Assembly (NCBI GenBank): GCA_002377645.1
Contig: DFQF01000023.1
Span: forward strand, 11,618-75,617
Length of the DNA: 64,000 bases
Source of the DNA: Nitrospinaceae bacterium UBA3496
GTDB taxonomy: Bacteria > UBA8248
Reading direction: 5' to 3'
The stretch's first letter is position 1. Each line of letters starts with the position of its first letter. The notes under the pieces are model-generated. The model had not been told where the DNA came from. It was given only the letters and a program-made list of their open reading frames with translations, and did no database searches. Positions 50,527-59,532 of the stretch are shown piece after piece. The position numbers and the translations under genes were made by a program.

Positions 50527-51267
50527 TTATTCTACAACAGGCCAAATCCGCTTCGCCCTAGTAGGAGAACCAGGTGCATGCAATAGTCTCTTGCAAACAT
50601 GATAAGTCCAGTCGTTTTCACCTTCCATCAATATATCCGCCCTTGGGAAATATTTGACAACTTTATCCAGTGAAGAAAATTCATAAAAAATACTATGTTT
50701 AGCCCATCCCGCAGCAGAAACTAATTTTCTGGCTCCTACCGCACCTCTCATATGCTTCATTTCTGGCAATCTATGTTGGGCATACCATGAACTTAAATCG
50801 AAATCATCTTCAGGAGTAAAGCAATTATAACTTCCCATTTGAATTATAGGAGCAGGAACACCACCATCAGCTCTAGTGTGAGCATCTGGTCCTTTCACTC
50901 TATCTACCTCCGTAAAGATACATGCTCTCTCTCCAACCCTCTTTTGAAGCATATCAATTGTATCTTTCGTCTCTCTTTCAAGAATCTGTGTAGGGTTTGG
51001 ATTCAGAAATACATCACAACTCAGTCCGCCAATCAAAAGCAAAAATTCTGTTCCATTCGGAATTTCAGAATCATCTGTATAAAACAGATGTGATTTTACC
51101 TTTGAAGAATCTGCTTTTCGATCAATCAATTCGTAACTTGCAGCCCACAAATATCCTGAACGTTTCAAAACATTTTTAGGCAAATATTCTTCATGCAACC
51201 AAGACAGATACTCCTTTTCGTCTTCTTCTTTAAGATCGTACCAAATAGCATAAATTCCTTTATCCAT
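50527..51267 (-). CDS. Uncharacterised protein with two dimeric alpha-beta-barrel-like halves
   Basis: This 246-residue protein has two similar halves: MDKGIYAIWYDLKEEDEKEYLSWLHEEYLPKNVLKRSGYLWAASYE and QMGSYNCFTPEDDFDLSSWYAQHRLPEMKHMRGAVGARKLVSAAGW. Each runs strand, helix with W and H, then strand, resembling the EthD/DUF4286-type ferredoxin-like fold. The W-x-x-x-H-x-P pattern (WLHEEYLP, WYAQHRLP) is a hallmark. It resembles the protein at 38772-39434 in layout. Function unknown. It has AAAGGAGGG upstream and is 19 bases after the CMD-family gene. Confidence 0.65.
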   Translation of the reverse strand: MDKGIYAIWYDLKEEDEKEYLSWLHEEYLPKNVLKRSGYLWAASYELIDRKADSSKVKSHLFYTDDSEIPNGTEFLLLIGGLSCDVFLNPNPTQILERETKDTIDMLQKRVGERACIFTEVDRVKGPDAHTRADGGVPAPIIQMGSYNCFTPEDDFDLSSWYAQHRLPEMKHMRGAVGARKLVSAAGWAKHSIFYEFSSLDKVVKYFPRADILMEGENDWTYHVCKRLLHAPGSPTRAKRIWPVVE

Positions 51268-51286
51268 TTTCCCTCCTTTAATAACT

Positions 51287-51679
51287 TTAGGAATCGTTTT
51301 TATTCTCGTTTAAGACCGCATTCAAACATTTTACCCCCATCATTAAAGAAGGACCTCCTGAGGGAAAGATAAGACACTGGACGGTTTCAAATATTTCGTC
51401 TTCAGTTGCACCAAGTTCTAACGCCCTTCTAATGTGATTCATAACATAAACTTCTGTTTCTGGTCCTGGAAGTCTAACGCAAAGAGCTGCAATAATTATT
51501 AGTTCCCGGAATTTTTCACTCAGAGCACCTTCTCTTTTAATAACATGATTGTACAAAGCACTTTGTTTAATATGATAATCTGGATCCTTGTTTATATAGA
51601 ATTCTTGCTCTGGCAAAACCCATCCTCGGTCTTTAATTGTCTGTTCAATTAATTCTTTACTTTTATTGTCGTTCATCAT
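51287..51679 (-). CDS. Carboxymuconolactone decarboxylase-family protein
   Basis: The start is ATG 51679 (or the adjacent ATG 51676) right after AGGAGGAAA; a longer frame to 51715 has no site. The product of about 130 residues has HVIKREGALSEKFRELIIIAALCVRLPGPETEVYVMNHIRRALELGATEDEIFETVQCLIFPSGGP, which is the CMD family core. The AhpD CxxC is absent. It is the first gene of the run CMD, dimeric barrel, CapA, LLM, and is divergent from the Gfo/Idh operon. Confidence 0.82.
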   Translation of the reverse strand: MMNDNKSKELIEQTIKDRGWVLPEQEFYINKDPDYHIKQSALYNHVIKREGALSEKFRELIIIAALCVRLPGPETEVYVMNHIRRALELGATEDEIFETVQCLIFPSGGPSLMMGVKCLNAVLNENKNDS

Positions 51680-51818
51680 TTTCCTCCTAAACAATTTAAA
51701 ACACAAAAAGTACATTTAGAAAAATATGCTGAAAGGCAAAAAAATACATTTTTCTTCACCCATTTGATTATGATATGAGAACAATTTTAGAATACAGTAT
51801 CTAAACATTTAAGAAATA

Positions 51819-51831
51819 TTCCAACTTGGAA
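51819..51831. promoter_or_regulatory. Inverted repeat in divergent CMD-Gfo/Idh gap
   Basis: TTCCAA-C-TTGGAA is a perfect 6-bp inverted repeat with a single central base, placed 48 bases before the Gfo/Idh start and between divergent transcription units. It fits an operator half-site spacing; the regulator is unknown. Confidence 0.35.
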
Positions 51832-51878
51832 ATAAAAATTAATCGGAATATAGACGTTTTTAAATAGGGAGTTCGAAA

Positions 51879-52961
51879 ATGGAACGTAACAAAAGATTAG
51901 GAGTAGCAGTAGTAGGATCTGGTCGTATCGGTACTCTTAGAGCCAACATGGTAAGTAAACATCCTTCTTTGGAATTTCTAGCTATATCAGACAAAGAAAA
52001 AGAGAGGGCTGAAACACTTGGTGAAAGTGTAGCCGCCAACCTTGTGACAGACGATAATTATGAAATAATCTCACATCCTAAAGTAGACACGGTAATAGTA
52101 TCTACACCTGAACATGACCATACAGAATCTATCATTCAAGCTTTGGAACTAGGAAAGCCTGTTTTTGTTGAAAAACCACTAGCATTAACTCTAGAAGACG
52201 CGAATAAAATTGTTGAAACCGTAGAAAAAACAGGCGTTGAGCTCAGAGTGGGATATTCAAGAAGACACGACAGGAGATGGATGGTTGCAAGAGAACAAGT
52301 AGATCAAGGAAGATTAGGAGAAATCATTGCAATAAATGCAAGGGTCTATAATTCAAGAGCACAGATGGAACAAATTTTGATTCGTTCTCCTCATGCTACA
52401 ATGGTTATGGACGCTCTAACCTATTATGTAGATATGGTTTGTTGGTTTAAAGCTGGAATAAAACCGGTAGAAGTTGTAGCAAGGGCAAATGGAAAAGTTT
52501 TCAGGAAGATGGGATACGAATCAGAAGATGTAACTTGGGCAATTATCACTTTTGAAGACGGAGCCGTCGTCAATCTAGGAATCTGCTACGCATTACCAGC
52601 AAAATATCCTACTCACGGGCAGAGCGCTCGTTTCGAAGTACTAGGAACCGATGGTGTTATTCTTTTAGACACCGATAATAAAGACAGTCTTCTTTATACA
52701 GACAAAGGTGTTCCACACGCTTATGTCCCAGGACACCAATCGAGCCTTGTTTTTATGCAAACTAACTCTTCTGGAGATTGGTCTATGGGAGATTATTGGG
52801 GACCCATCGCGAATGAAACTAGAACGTGGCTTGATCACCTCGCGACTGGTCATCCCTGTCAACACACCACAGCTCAAGAAGGAAGACAAACTGTAGAACT
52901 AACGATGGCTATTGATTTATCAGCAAAAACCGGAGAAAAAATCAAAATCCCAATGGTTTAA
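51879..52961 (+). CDS. Gfo/Idh/MocA family oxidoreductase (inositol 2-dehydrogenase-like)
   Basis: The 360-residue protein starts GVAVVGSGRIGTLRANMVSKHPSLEFLAISD (Rossmann loop). It has VDTVIVSTPEHDHTESIIQAL, FVEKPLALTLEDANKIVE with the catalytic EKP, VGYSRRHDRRW and MVMDALTYYVDMVCWFKAG in the C-terminal domain. The RRHD segment is common in inositol and scyllo-inosose dehydrogenase relatives. It leads a plus-strand operon with VOC, SDR and the fused hydantoinase/oxoprolinase. It differs in sequence from the other Gfo/Idh protein at 42839. Confidence 0.9.
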   Translation: MERNKRLGVAVVGSGRIGTLRANMVSKHPSLEFLAISDKEKERAETLGESVAANLVTDDNYEIISHPKVDTVIVSTPEHDHTESIIQALELGKPVFVEKPLALTLEDANKIVETVEKTGVELRVGYSRRHDRRWMVAREQVDQGRLGEIIAINARVYNSRAQMEQILIRSPHATMVMDALTYYVDMVCWFKAGIKPVEVVARANGKVFRKMGYESEDVTWAIITFEDGAVVNLGICYALPAKYPTHGQSARFEVLGTDGVILLDTDNKDSLLYTDKGVPHAYVPGHQSSLVFMQTNSSGDWSMGDYWGPIANETRTWLDHLATGHPCQHTTAQEGRQTVELTMAIDLSAKTGEKIKIPMV

Positions 52962-52988
52962 TTTTTATAATTTAATAGGAGACACCAA

Positions 52989-53432
52989 ATGATGCATGTC
53001 ACACAAAAAAGTGTTGATATTGGATTGGCCACTAATAATATTGATAAAATGAAAAATTTCTATATAGAAGTCCTTGGATGTACTGAAGTTGCAACAACAG
53101 AGATTCCTAGAGACTTTATCCAACAAGCTGGATTTGGTGAAAACAATCTTAGATTACATGCGTTAAGGTTTGGTGACATTTTGATTAAATTACTTGATTT
53201 TGAAAATAGCCCAATAGGAAATGAACATAAACTAGCTGATTCACAAATTGGATTTCGTTATTTAACTTTTTGGGTTGAAAATATGGAAGAAACTGTAGAA
53301 CATTTAGAGAAAAATAATGTACAACTACAATGTCAAATTCTTTCGAGAGTTCCCGAGAGAAAACTCGTTTTTTTTAAAGACCCCGACGGTAATTTGTTAG
53401 AATTAAACTGGATCGACCCAAACCAAGCATAA
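52989..53432 (+). CDS. VOC-superfamily (glyoxalase/dioxygenase-like) protein
   Basis: The 147-residue protein has SVDIGLATNNIDKMKNFYIEVLGCTEV at the start, GFRYLTFWVENMEETVEHLEKN in the middle and KLVFFKDPDGNLLELNWIDP at the end. This is the two-beta-alpha-beta-beta-beta layout of glyoxalase/vicinal-oxygen-chelate proteins with the terminal metal Glu in LLEL. It could be an epimerase, lactoylglutathione lyase relative or extradiol enzyme. AGGAG precedes two adjacent ATG codons. It is 28 bases after the Gfo/Idh gene. Confidence 0.87.
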   Translation: MMHVTQKSVDIGLATNNIDKMKNFYIEVLGCTEVATTEIPRDFIQQAGFGENNLRLHALRFGDILIKLLDFENSPIGNEHKLADSQIGFRYLTFWVENMEETVEHLEKNNVQLQCQILSRVPERKLVFFKDPDGNLLELNWIDPNQA

Positions 53433-53462
53433 TTTCGTAATTTTTTTTAAAAGGATTTTGAA

Positions 53463-54245
53463 ATGGATTTGAAAAACAAATTTAATCTAGATGGAAAAGT
53501 CGCATTTGTGAGTGGAGGAAGCAGAGGGCTAGGAAGAGCTTGTGCACTTGCCTTAGCTGAATTTGGAGCTAATGTTGCTTTAGGAGCAACTGACGAAAGA
53601 AAATTAATCGAAGTCTCTAAAGAAATCAAAGAACTAGGAAGCGACTCAATAACTTGTGCGATGGATATTTCAAATCCAGATTCTGTTAAAAAAGCAATAG
53701 ATGCCGCTGCAAAAAATTTCGGCAAACTAGACATTCTTGTAAATGCTGCTGGTATATGTCCCCGTGTTCCTTGTCTAGAAATGAGTGAGGAAGAAATGGA
53801 AAAAACATTTCAAATAAATACTTTTGGGACTTTCTATATATGCAATGCCGCAGCGAATCACATGAAACAAAAAGTAGTTTCTGAAAATGGTGGTGGAAGG
53901 ATCGTCAATTTTGGTTCGGTCGCAGGTTTTAGAGCCAGACCAAATGTACCTATTTATGCTGCCTCAAAAGCTGCCGTCCATGTTCTTACACAATCTATTG
54001 CTGTAGACTGGGCAAAATATGGGATAAGAGCCAATATAATAATTCCTGGTCAATTTGATACGGATATGGGAGCTCCATTGATGAACGATCCTGCTGCTTT
54101 AGAAGCATACGTAAAAAGAATTCCAGCCTCTAGAGTAGGACAGCCTGAAGAATTACCCTCACTCGTAATATATCTATGTTCAGATGCCTCTTCTTATGTT
54201 ACCGGAGGACTTTTCCCAATGGACGGAGGACTCACCTTACAATAG
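53463..54245 (+). CDS. Short-chain dehydrogenase/reductase (SDR, classical)
   Basis: The 260-residue protein has the cofactor loop VSGGSRGLGRACALALAEFG, NAAGICPRVP (NAG variant), NFGSVAGFRARP with the catalytic Ser, and YAASKAAVHVLTQS with the Tyr-Lys pair. PGQFDTDMG, VGQPEELPSLVIYLCSDASSYVTGGLFPMDGG end the fold. It is similar to 3-ketoacyl-ACP reductase or gluconate 5-dehydrogenase types. It probably oxidises a hydroxyl on the operon substrate. It is in the operon Gfo/Idh, VOC, SDR, oxoprolinase with 30-33 base gaps. Confidence 0.92.
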   Translation: MDLKNKFNLDGKVAFVSGGSRGLGRACALALAEFGANVALGATDERKLIEVSKEIKELGSDSITCAMDISNPDSVKKAIDAAAKNFGKLDILVNAAGICPRVPCLEMSEEEMEKTFQINTFGTFYICNAAANHMKQKVVSENGGGRIVNFGSVAGFRARPNVPIYAASKAAVHVLTQSIAVDWAKYGIRANIIIPGQFDTDMGAPLMNDPAALEAYVKRIPASRVGQPEELPSLVIYLCSDASSYVTGGLFPMDGGLTLQ

Positions 54246-54278
54246 TTCCAAGGGAAAATTGTTAAGGAAATTCATAGA

Positions 54279-57200
54279 ATGGAAAAAAAATTCAATATAG
54301 GCGTAGATGTTGGCGGTACTTTCACCGATCTGGTACTCATGGACACCAATTCAAATCTGCTATGCTTAAGTAAATCGCCAACTAACGTCAAGAATCCAGA
54401 ACTTGGAATAATCGATTGCATAGAAAAAGCTGCTGGGCATTTGGATGTTTCAAAAGAATATCTACTTGAAAATTGTGAAAAATTTGTTCATGGAACCACT
54501 GCTGCCACGAACGCGTTACTTACAAATAAAGGCGCTAAAATAGGGCTGTTAACAACAAAAGGATTCCGTGATTCTTTATCATTTAGGAGAGGATTTAGAG
54601 AAAATGTATGGGATCATCGAGCTGCTTATCCCACAGTACTAGCAGATCGTTTCCTTCGATTCCCAATCGAAGAAAGAATTGATGCGAATGGACGTGAAGA
54701 AACAGAACTGCGGAAAAATGACATTCTTAATGCAGCTTCATTCTTCAAAAAAGAAAAAATTGAATCTTTAGCAATATGTTTCATCAATTCTTACCTAAAT
54801 TCTTCTCATGAAAAAATGGCAAGAAAAATATTAAAAGAAAGAGGATTGAAGACTCCTATTTTCCTCTCTTCTGAAATCGCACCTATCATTGGAGAATATG
54901 AAAGAAGTTCTACAACTTGTGTTAATGCCTATATCTATCCTGTTGTAACTTCTTACCTCAAAGAACTTGAGAAACAACTGAGAGCAATTCGCTATGTTAA
55001 TCCAATTCATCTTGTACAAAGCAATGGAGGAATGACTGATATAAAACAGGCAATTCGCACCCCTATTTCTCTTGTTCTCTCCGGTCCAGCAGCGGGGGCC
55101 TCTACTGGTTGTATTTATGCAAAATCTTTCAAAAAACAAAACGGCATTTTTTTCGATATGGGTGGAACTAGTACAGATGTAACTCTCATAAGAGATGGAA
55201 ATCCCGGAATGATAGATCAATCCACCGTAGGTGGTTATCACGTGAATTTGCCGTCTGTAGAAGTACAAACAATAGGAACAGGCGGAGGTACTTTGATCTG
55301 GGTAGATGCAGCTAAAGGGATTAGAGTCGGACCTAAAAGCGCGGGATCAGAGCCCGGACCTGCCTGTTATAGCAAAGGAGGCAAACAGCCAACTATCACA
55401 GATGCGAATTTATTGTTAGGCCGAATTAATACTAAGGGATTACTGGACGGAGAAATTCCACTCTCAATCGAAAATGCGAGTAGAGCTTTCAACAATTTTG
55501 TTGCTAAAAAACTGAAAATGAATATAAATCAATCTGCAATCAGCGCTATACGTTTAGCAAACCAATTTATGGCAAGTTCTATTCTCACAATTTGTTCTCG
55601 ACACGGTTCTGATCCTAGAGACCTAACACTAATTGCAGGTGGTGGTGCAGGTGGAATCTCTGTATCCAGTGTTGCGAGAATTTGTGGAATCAAAAAAATT
55701 CTCATTCCAAGAGAAGCTTCTGCAGCTTGTGCTTTAGGTATGGTTTGTGGACCATTACGATATGATCGAAAGAGAAGTTTTATGGTTAGAACAAGCGAAA
55801 TAACAGCAATGAATATTCTCAAACAATTCAAAAATCTAAAAAATGAAACTAAAAGCTTGGGTTCAGAAACAAAAAATCAAGAGTTGAAATTTGGAATAGA
55901 TATGCAATACCCAGGCCAAGCTTGGGAACTTACTATCAATTTAGATAGCATTTCTTTAAAAAACCTATCTCCCAAAAAATTAGAAAAACTTTTTCATGAA
56001 GAACATCTGAAAAGCTATGGACATAACAGACCTACTGAACCAGTTCAAATTACAGGATTTAGGATTACACTTCAAGAAAAGCAAAACTCATCGATTCCCA
56101 GACATCCTCAAGTTCAAAAAACAGAAGAAGTTTTTACAGGGGAAAGAAATGTTTATTTTGAAAAAACTCAAAGTTGGGAGAATGCTAAAGTATTCAACGG
56201 AAAACATATAACAAAACAGATGAAAATTAAAGGGCCTGCTATTATAGAAGAATCTTCAACTACAATTTTAGTTGAACCTGGAGATATCCTATCTCTCAAC
56301 AAGAATGGTGCATTTCAAATAGAACTAGTAACAAGAAAAACACAAAAAAGAAAAAATTACAAAAAAGAAAAAATTGACCCTGCCAGTCTAGCTATTTTTC
56401 AAAATCAACTAGATCTTATATCTCGACAAATGGGCATCATAATGCAAAGAACTGCACGTTCAACTATTTTTAGTCAGGCACATGATTTTTCTTGTTTTAT
56501 TACAGACTCTTCGGGTCAACTAGTATCTCAAGCTGATGGACTTCCTATTCATACAGGAAGTGGAGGATTTGCAGTTCGCGGAGTTCTTAAAAAATTTAAC
56601 AAAAGAATTTTTCCTGGAGATCTCTTTCTATTAAACGATCCCTATATTGGAGGAGGAAATCATCTACCTGACTGGACTGTAATAGCACCAATTTTCGAAC
56701 AAAATACTCTTTGTGGTTTCGTTTCAAATAGAGCTCACCAAGTTGATGTTGGTGGAGGTGTAATAGGAACTTACAATTCTGACGCAACAGAAATTTTTCA
56801 TGAAGGAATAAGAATATCGCCTATAAAAATTAGAAATAGAGGAAATTTCGAAGATGATATTCTAAAACTTATCCTATCAAACACACGAGCCTCCGAAGTA
56901 ATTAGACACGACTTTTCCGCAATGGTTGGAAGTACAAAAATAGGAGTCTCTAAACTTACAGAAATAATTCGCGAAAAAGGAAAGAAATTTGTCTTACAAG
57001 GTTTTTCGGAACTGCTAAATTATTCTGAATCACTGATGCGATCTGAGTTAAAGAAAATTCCAGACGGTATTTACAAGGGAACAGAAACTATGAACACAGA
57101 TTGTTTTGATGAAAAAGAAATACCAATACATCTCAAACTTACAAAAAAAGGAACAAATATCACCGCCGATTTCTCTGGAAGTTCTCCACAGATTAAAGGA

Positions 57201-58094
57201 TACAAAAACAGTCCGATATCAAATACCCATTCTGCTTTATATACGGGAATTTCTTCCCTGGTAGATCCGAATATTCCACATAATGAAGGGTCATATAGAC
57301 CCATAAAAATAATTGCACCTGAAGGAAGTGTAGTGAATGCAAGTTTTCCTGCACCTGTTACATTATGTACGGTATTTCCTGCACACGAAATAATTCATTG
57401 TGTTTGGAAATCTATACATAAACATTTATCTGATAAAGTCTCGGCTGCATGGGCAAAAACTGCATATCCAATTACTGCTGGTTATGATGAAAAGGATGAG
57501 TTTTTTGTAATCTACCATTGGCTTGGAGGACCCGGAACTGGTGCAGTGATGGGGAGAGATGGGTTAGATCTAATTGGAAATCTCCCAACTTTAGGAGCTT
57601 TAACAATTCCAAATTTAGAACATTACGAACAGGATTATCCAGTACACTTTATCCGACAAGAAATAAGAAAAGACGGGGGAGGACCTGGGAAATGGAGAGG
57701 CGGAACAAGTGTAAGTTATGAGGTTGAAATCAAATCTCCTGTTAGCTGTTCTACAAGAGGAGAATCTTGTAGAACGATAACATCTTTTGGTTTAAAAAAA
57801 GGAAAACCTGGTTCTATTGCAAAAGTACTTTACAAAGAAAATGGGAGTCGTAAGTGGACAACTCTTCCACAATATCAAAATATAGAATTACTTCCCGGAA
57901 ACCTTAAAATTGAAGGGGCTGGCGGAGGCGGATTTGGAAATCCTTACCAAAGACCGATCAAAGCTGTCTTACAAGATGTAAAAAATGGTGTGGTCTCCAT
58001 TAAAAGTGCACTAACAGATTATGGAGTATCCATCGATTCAAGGAACCTTAAAGTGGACAAATCAGAAACTAAAAAAATAAGAATGAAAAAATAA
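54279..58094 (+). CDS. Fused hydantoinase/oxoprolinase (HyuA-HyuB), 5-oxoprolinase-like
   Basis: This 1271-residue protein joins two subunits usually encoded separately in bacteria. The first part, about 1-690, is HyuA-like: GVDVGGTFTDLVLMD, HGTTAATNALLTNKGA, QSNGGMTD, GIFFDMGGTSTDVTLI and AGGGAGG. The second, about 705-1250, is HyuB-like: PASLAIFQNQLDLISRQMG, GDLFLLNDPYIGGGNHLPDWT, VSNRAHQVDVGG, NTRASEVIRHDFSAM and GPGKWRGGTSVSYE. A linker around 690-705 is lysine-rich. The fusion resembles eukaryotic 5-oxoprolinase. It hydrolyses 5-oxoproline, hydantoins or acetone-carboxylase-like substrates with ATP; which one is unknown. It is the last gene of the operon. Confidence 0.92.
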   Translation: MEKKFNIGVDVGGTFTDLVLMDTNSNLLCLSKSPTNVKNPELGIIDCIEKAAGHLDVSKEYLLENCEKFVHGTTAATNALLTNKGAKIGLLTTKGFRDSLSFRRGFRENVWDHRAAYPTVLADRFLRFPIEERIDANGREETELRKNDILNAASFFKKEKIESLAICFINSYLNSSHEKMARKILKERGLKTPIFLSSEIAPIIGEYERSSTTCVNAYIYPVVTSYLKELEKQLRAIRYVNPIHLVQSNGGMTDIKQAIRTPISLVLSGPAAGASTGCIYAKSFKKQNGIFFDMGGTSTDVTLIRDGNPGMIDQSTVGGYHVNLPSVEVQTIGTGGGTLIWVDAAKGIRVGPKSAGSEPGPACYSKGGKQPTITDANLLLGRINTKGLLDGEIPLSIENASRAFNNFVAKKLKMNINQSAISAIRLANQFMASSILTICSRHGSDPRDLTLIAGGGAGGISVSSVARICGIKKILIPREASAACALGMVCGPLRYDRKRSFMVRTSEITAMNILKQFKNLKNETKSLGSETKNQELKFGIDMQYPGQAWELTINLDSISLKNLSPKKLEKLFHEEHLKSYGHNRPTEPVQITGFRITLQEKQNSSIPRHPQVQKTEEVFTGERNVYFEKTQSWENAKVFNGKHITKQMKIKGPAIIEESSTTILVEPGDILSLNKNGAFQIELVTRKTQKRKNYKKEKIDPASLAIFQNQLDLISRQMGIIMQRTARSTIFSQAHDFSCFITDSSGQLVSQADGLPIHTGSGGFAVRGVLKKFNKRIFPGDLFLLNDPYIGGGNHLPDWTVIAPIFEQNTLCGFVSNRAHQVDVGGGVIGTYNSDATEIFHEGIRISPIKIRNRGNFEDDILKLILSNTRASEVIRHDFSAMVGSTKIGVSKLTEIIREKGKKFVLQGFSELLNYSESLMRSELKKIPDGIYKGTETMNTDCFDEKEIPIHLKLTKKGTNITADFSGSSPQIKGYKNSPISNTHSALYTGISSLVDPNIPHNEGSYRPIKIIAPEGSVVNASFPAPVTLCTVFPAHEIIHCVWKSIHKHLSDKVSAAWAKTAYPITAGYDEKDEFFVIYHWLGGPGTGAVMGRDGLDLIGNLPTLGALTIPNLEHYEQDYPVHFIRQEIRKDGGGPGKWRGGTSVSYEVEIKSPVSCSTRGESCRTITSFGLKKGKPGSIAKVLYKENGSRKWTTLPQYQNIELLPGNLKIEGAGGGGFGNPYQRPIKAVLQDVKNGVVSIKSALTDYGVSIDSRNLKVDKSETKKIRMKK

Positions 58095-58096
58095 AT

Positions 58097-59431
58097 TTAG
58101 AGCCTAGGAATCTTGTCATTTTTCACAAGCTCCACAATTGATTCTTCAAATGCGTTTATTGTCATTTCAATATCTTCTTCAGAATGAGCAGAGGAGGTGA
58201 CACCTCCCGTATAAGACATCAGATCTACCCCTCTGCTTCTTAAAGATAACTGAAAATCTAAAACTTGACTTTGTGGAATAGTCTTTAACTCACGAGCGTG
58301 TAAGCTGGTAAAGTCTTCTTTTTTATGGGAACCCAGAAAAACATGAAAAGTAGAAGACTCCCCATATACAAATCCAGAGATCTCATATTTCTTAAAAATC
58401 TTTGAAAAATTCTGTCTCAGTTTTTCGGCTGACATATCTGCTTTTTTTTGTACTTCTCCCAATTTGAAGATCTCAAGTGCAGCTATCCCACTCGCAGCTG
58501 ATAAAGGATTTGCATTAAAAGTACCGCGATGAAAAACCCCTGCTTGAAGACCCTTAAATTCCTTGCTGGGATCTAGAAGATCCATCAATTCGGATTTTCC
58601 AGATACACAACCTCCTGGCAAACCACCAGTAAGATTCTTTGCAAGGGTAGTCAGATCCGGGGTAACACTCTCAAGTTCCTGAATTCCTCCGGGACTCCAC
58701 CTAAATCCAGTAATTACTTCATCAAAAATTAGGAGCACATCGTACAAATCACACAATTTTCTAAGGCCCTGTAAAAATGAATCAGGAATAGGAACGGTTC
58801 CCCAAGACGCTCCTGATGGCTCAAGAATAATCGCTGCAATATCTTTGTTCTGAGACAAAACATCTTCAACAAATTGCAAGTCTGCAGGGCAGACAATCGA
58901 TGAATCTACGACATTATCAGGTAATCCATGGGATACTTTTTTGTCAAATGGAAACTTAATTCCAACATTAGTATCATCCCCCCAACCATGAAAATGTCCT
59001 TCGAATCGAATTATCTTACTCCGACCGGTAAACGCCCTTGCCAACCTTATTGCTAAAATATTAGCTTCCGTCCCAGAACCTACAAACCTTACACGCTCGG
59101 ACGAGCGATACATACCAGATATTAACTCTGCCCACTCTAATTCTTTTTCTGTCAAAGAAGAATACAAAGTACCTTGATTAACTTGTAAATTTACTGCTTC
59201 GACAATAGCTTCATGAGAATGACCTAATAAAAGAGCAGCGCTTCCCATTGAATAATCTATATATTCGTTTCCATCTACATCCCATTTTCGAGAACCTTTT
59301 GCTTTAGATATAAAAATAGGAAATGGAGTTGCATAACGTAGTTCACTTGTAATTCCACCTGCAATTAAATTTTTTGCTTTTTCAGACAGTTCTTTAGACT
59401 TTTGTCTTTTAGAACTAAAGGAATTATCCAT
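58097..59431 (-). CDS. Class III aminotransferase, glutamate-1-semialdehyde aminomutase-like
   Basis: The 444-residue fold-type I PLP enzyme has LIAGGITSELRYATPFP at the start, VGSGTEANILAIRLARAFTGRSKIIRFEGHFHGWGDD, LLIFDEVITGFRWSPGG (the Asp binds PLP pyridine N) and TTLAKNLTGGLPGGCVSGKSEL with the PLP Lys. The pattern resembles HemL, but no other haem gene is near and the FRWSPGG and substrate regions differ, so a dedicated aminomutase or transaminase for a small amino acid is more likely. It is convergent with the oxoprolinase gene 2 bases away. Confidence 0.87.
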   Translation of the reverse strand: MDNSFSSKRQKSKELSEKAKNLIAGGITSELRYATPFPIFISKAKGSRKWDVDGNEYIDYSMGSAALLLGHSHEAIVEAVNLQVNQGTLYSSLTEKELEWAELISGMYRSSERVRFVGSGTEANILAIRLARAFTGRSKIIRFEGHFHGWGDDTNVGIKFPFDKKVSHGLPDNVVDSSIVCPADLQFVEDVLSQNKDIAAIILEPSGASWGTVPIPDSFLQGLRKLCDLYDVLLIFDEVITGFRWSPGGIQELESVTPDLTTLAKNLTGGLPGGCVSGKSELMDLLDPSKEFKGLQAGVFHRGTFNANPLSAASGIAALEIFKLGEVQKKADMSAEKLRQNFSKIFKKYEISGFVYGESSTFHVFLGSHKKEDFTSLHARELKTIPQSQVLDFQLSLRSRGVDLMSYTGGVTSSAHSEEDIEMTINAFEESIVELVKNDKIPRL

Positions 59432-59532
59432 TTATATGAAATCTCCAAAAAAATAAACACGAATAACTTCATCATACTTCTTAAAAGTTTTTTTAAAAAC
59501 CTCTATAAAAAAAATATAAAATCACTCTTTTC

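Noticed and set aside
54279-58094. Long frames on the opposite strand inside the oxoprolinase gene
   Set aside because: They are shadows in a gene with continuous family motifs and have no ribosome sites.
58097-59431. hemL (glutamate-1-semialdehyde aminomutase of haem synthesis)
   Set aside because: The fold and PLP Lys match, but no haem gene is near and the context is catabolic or transport, so the specific gene name is not supported.
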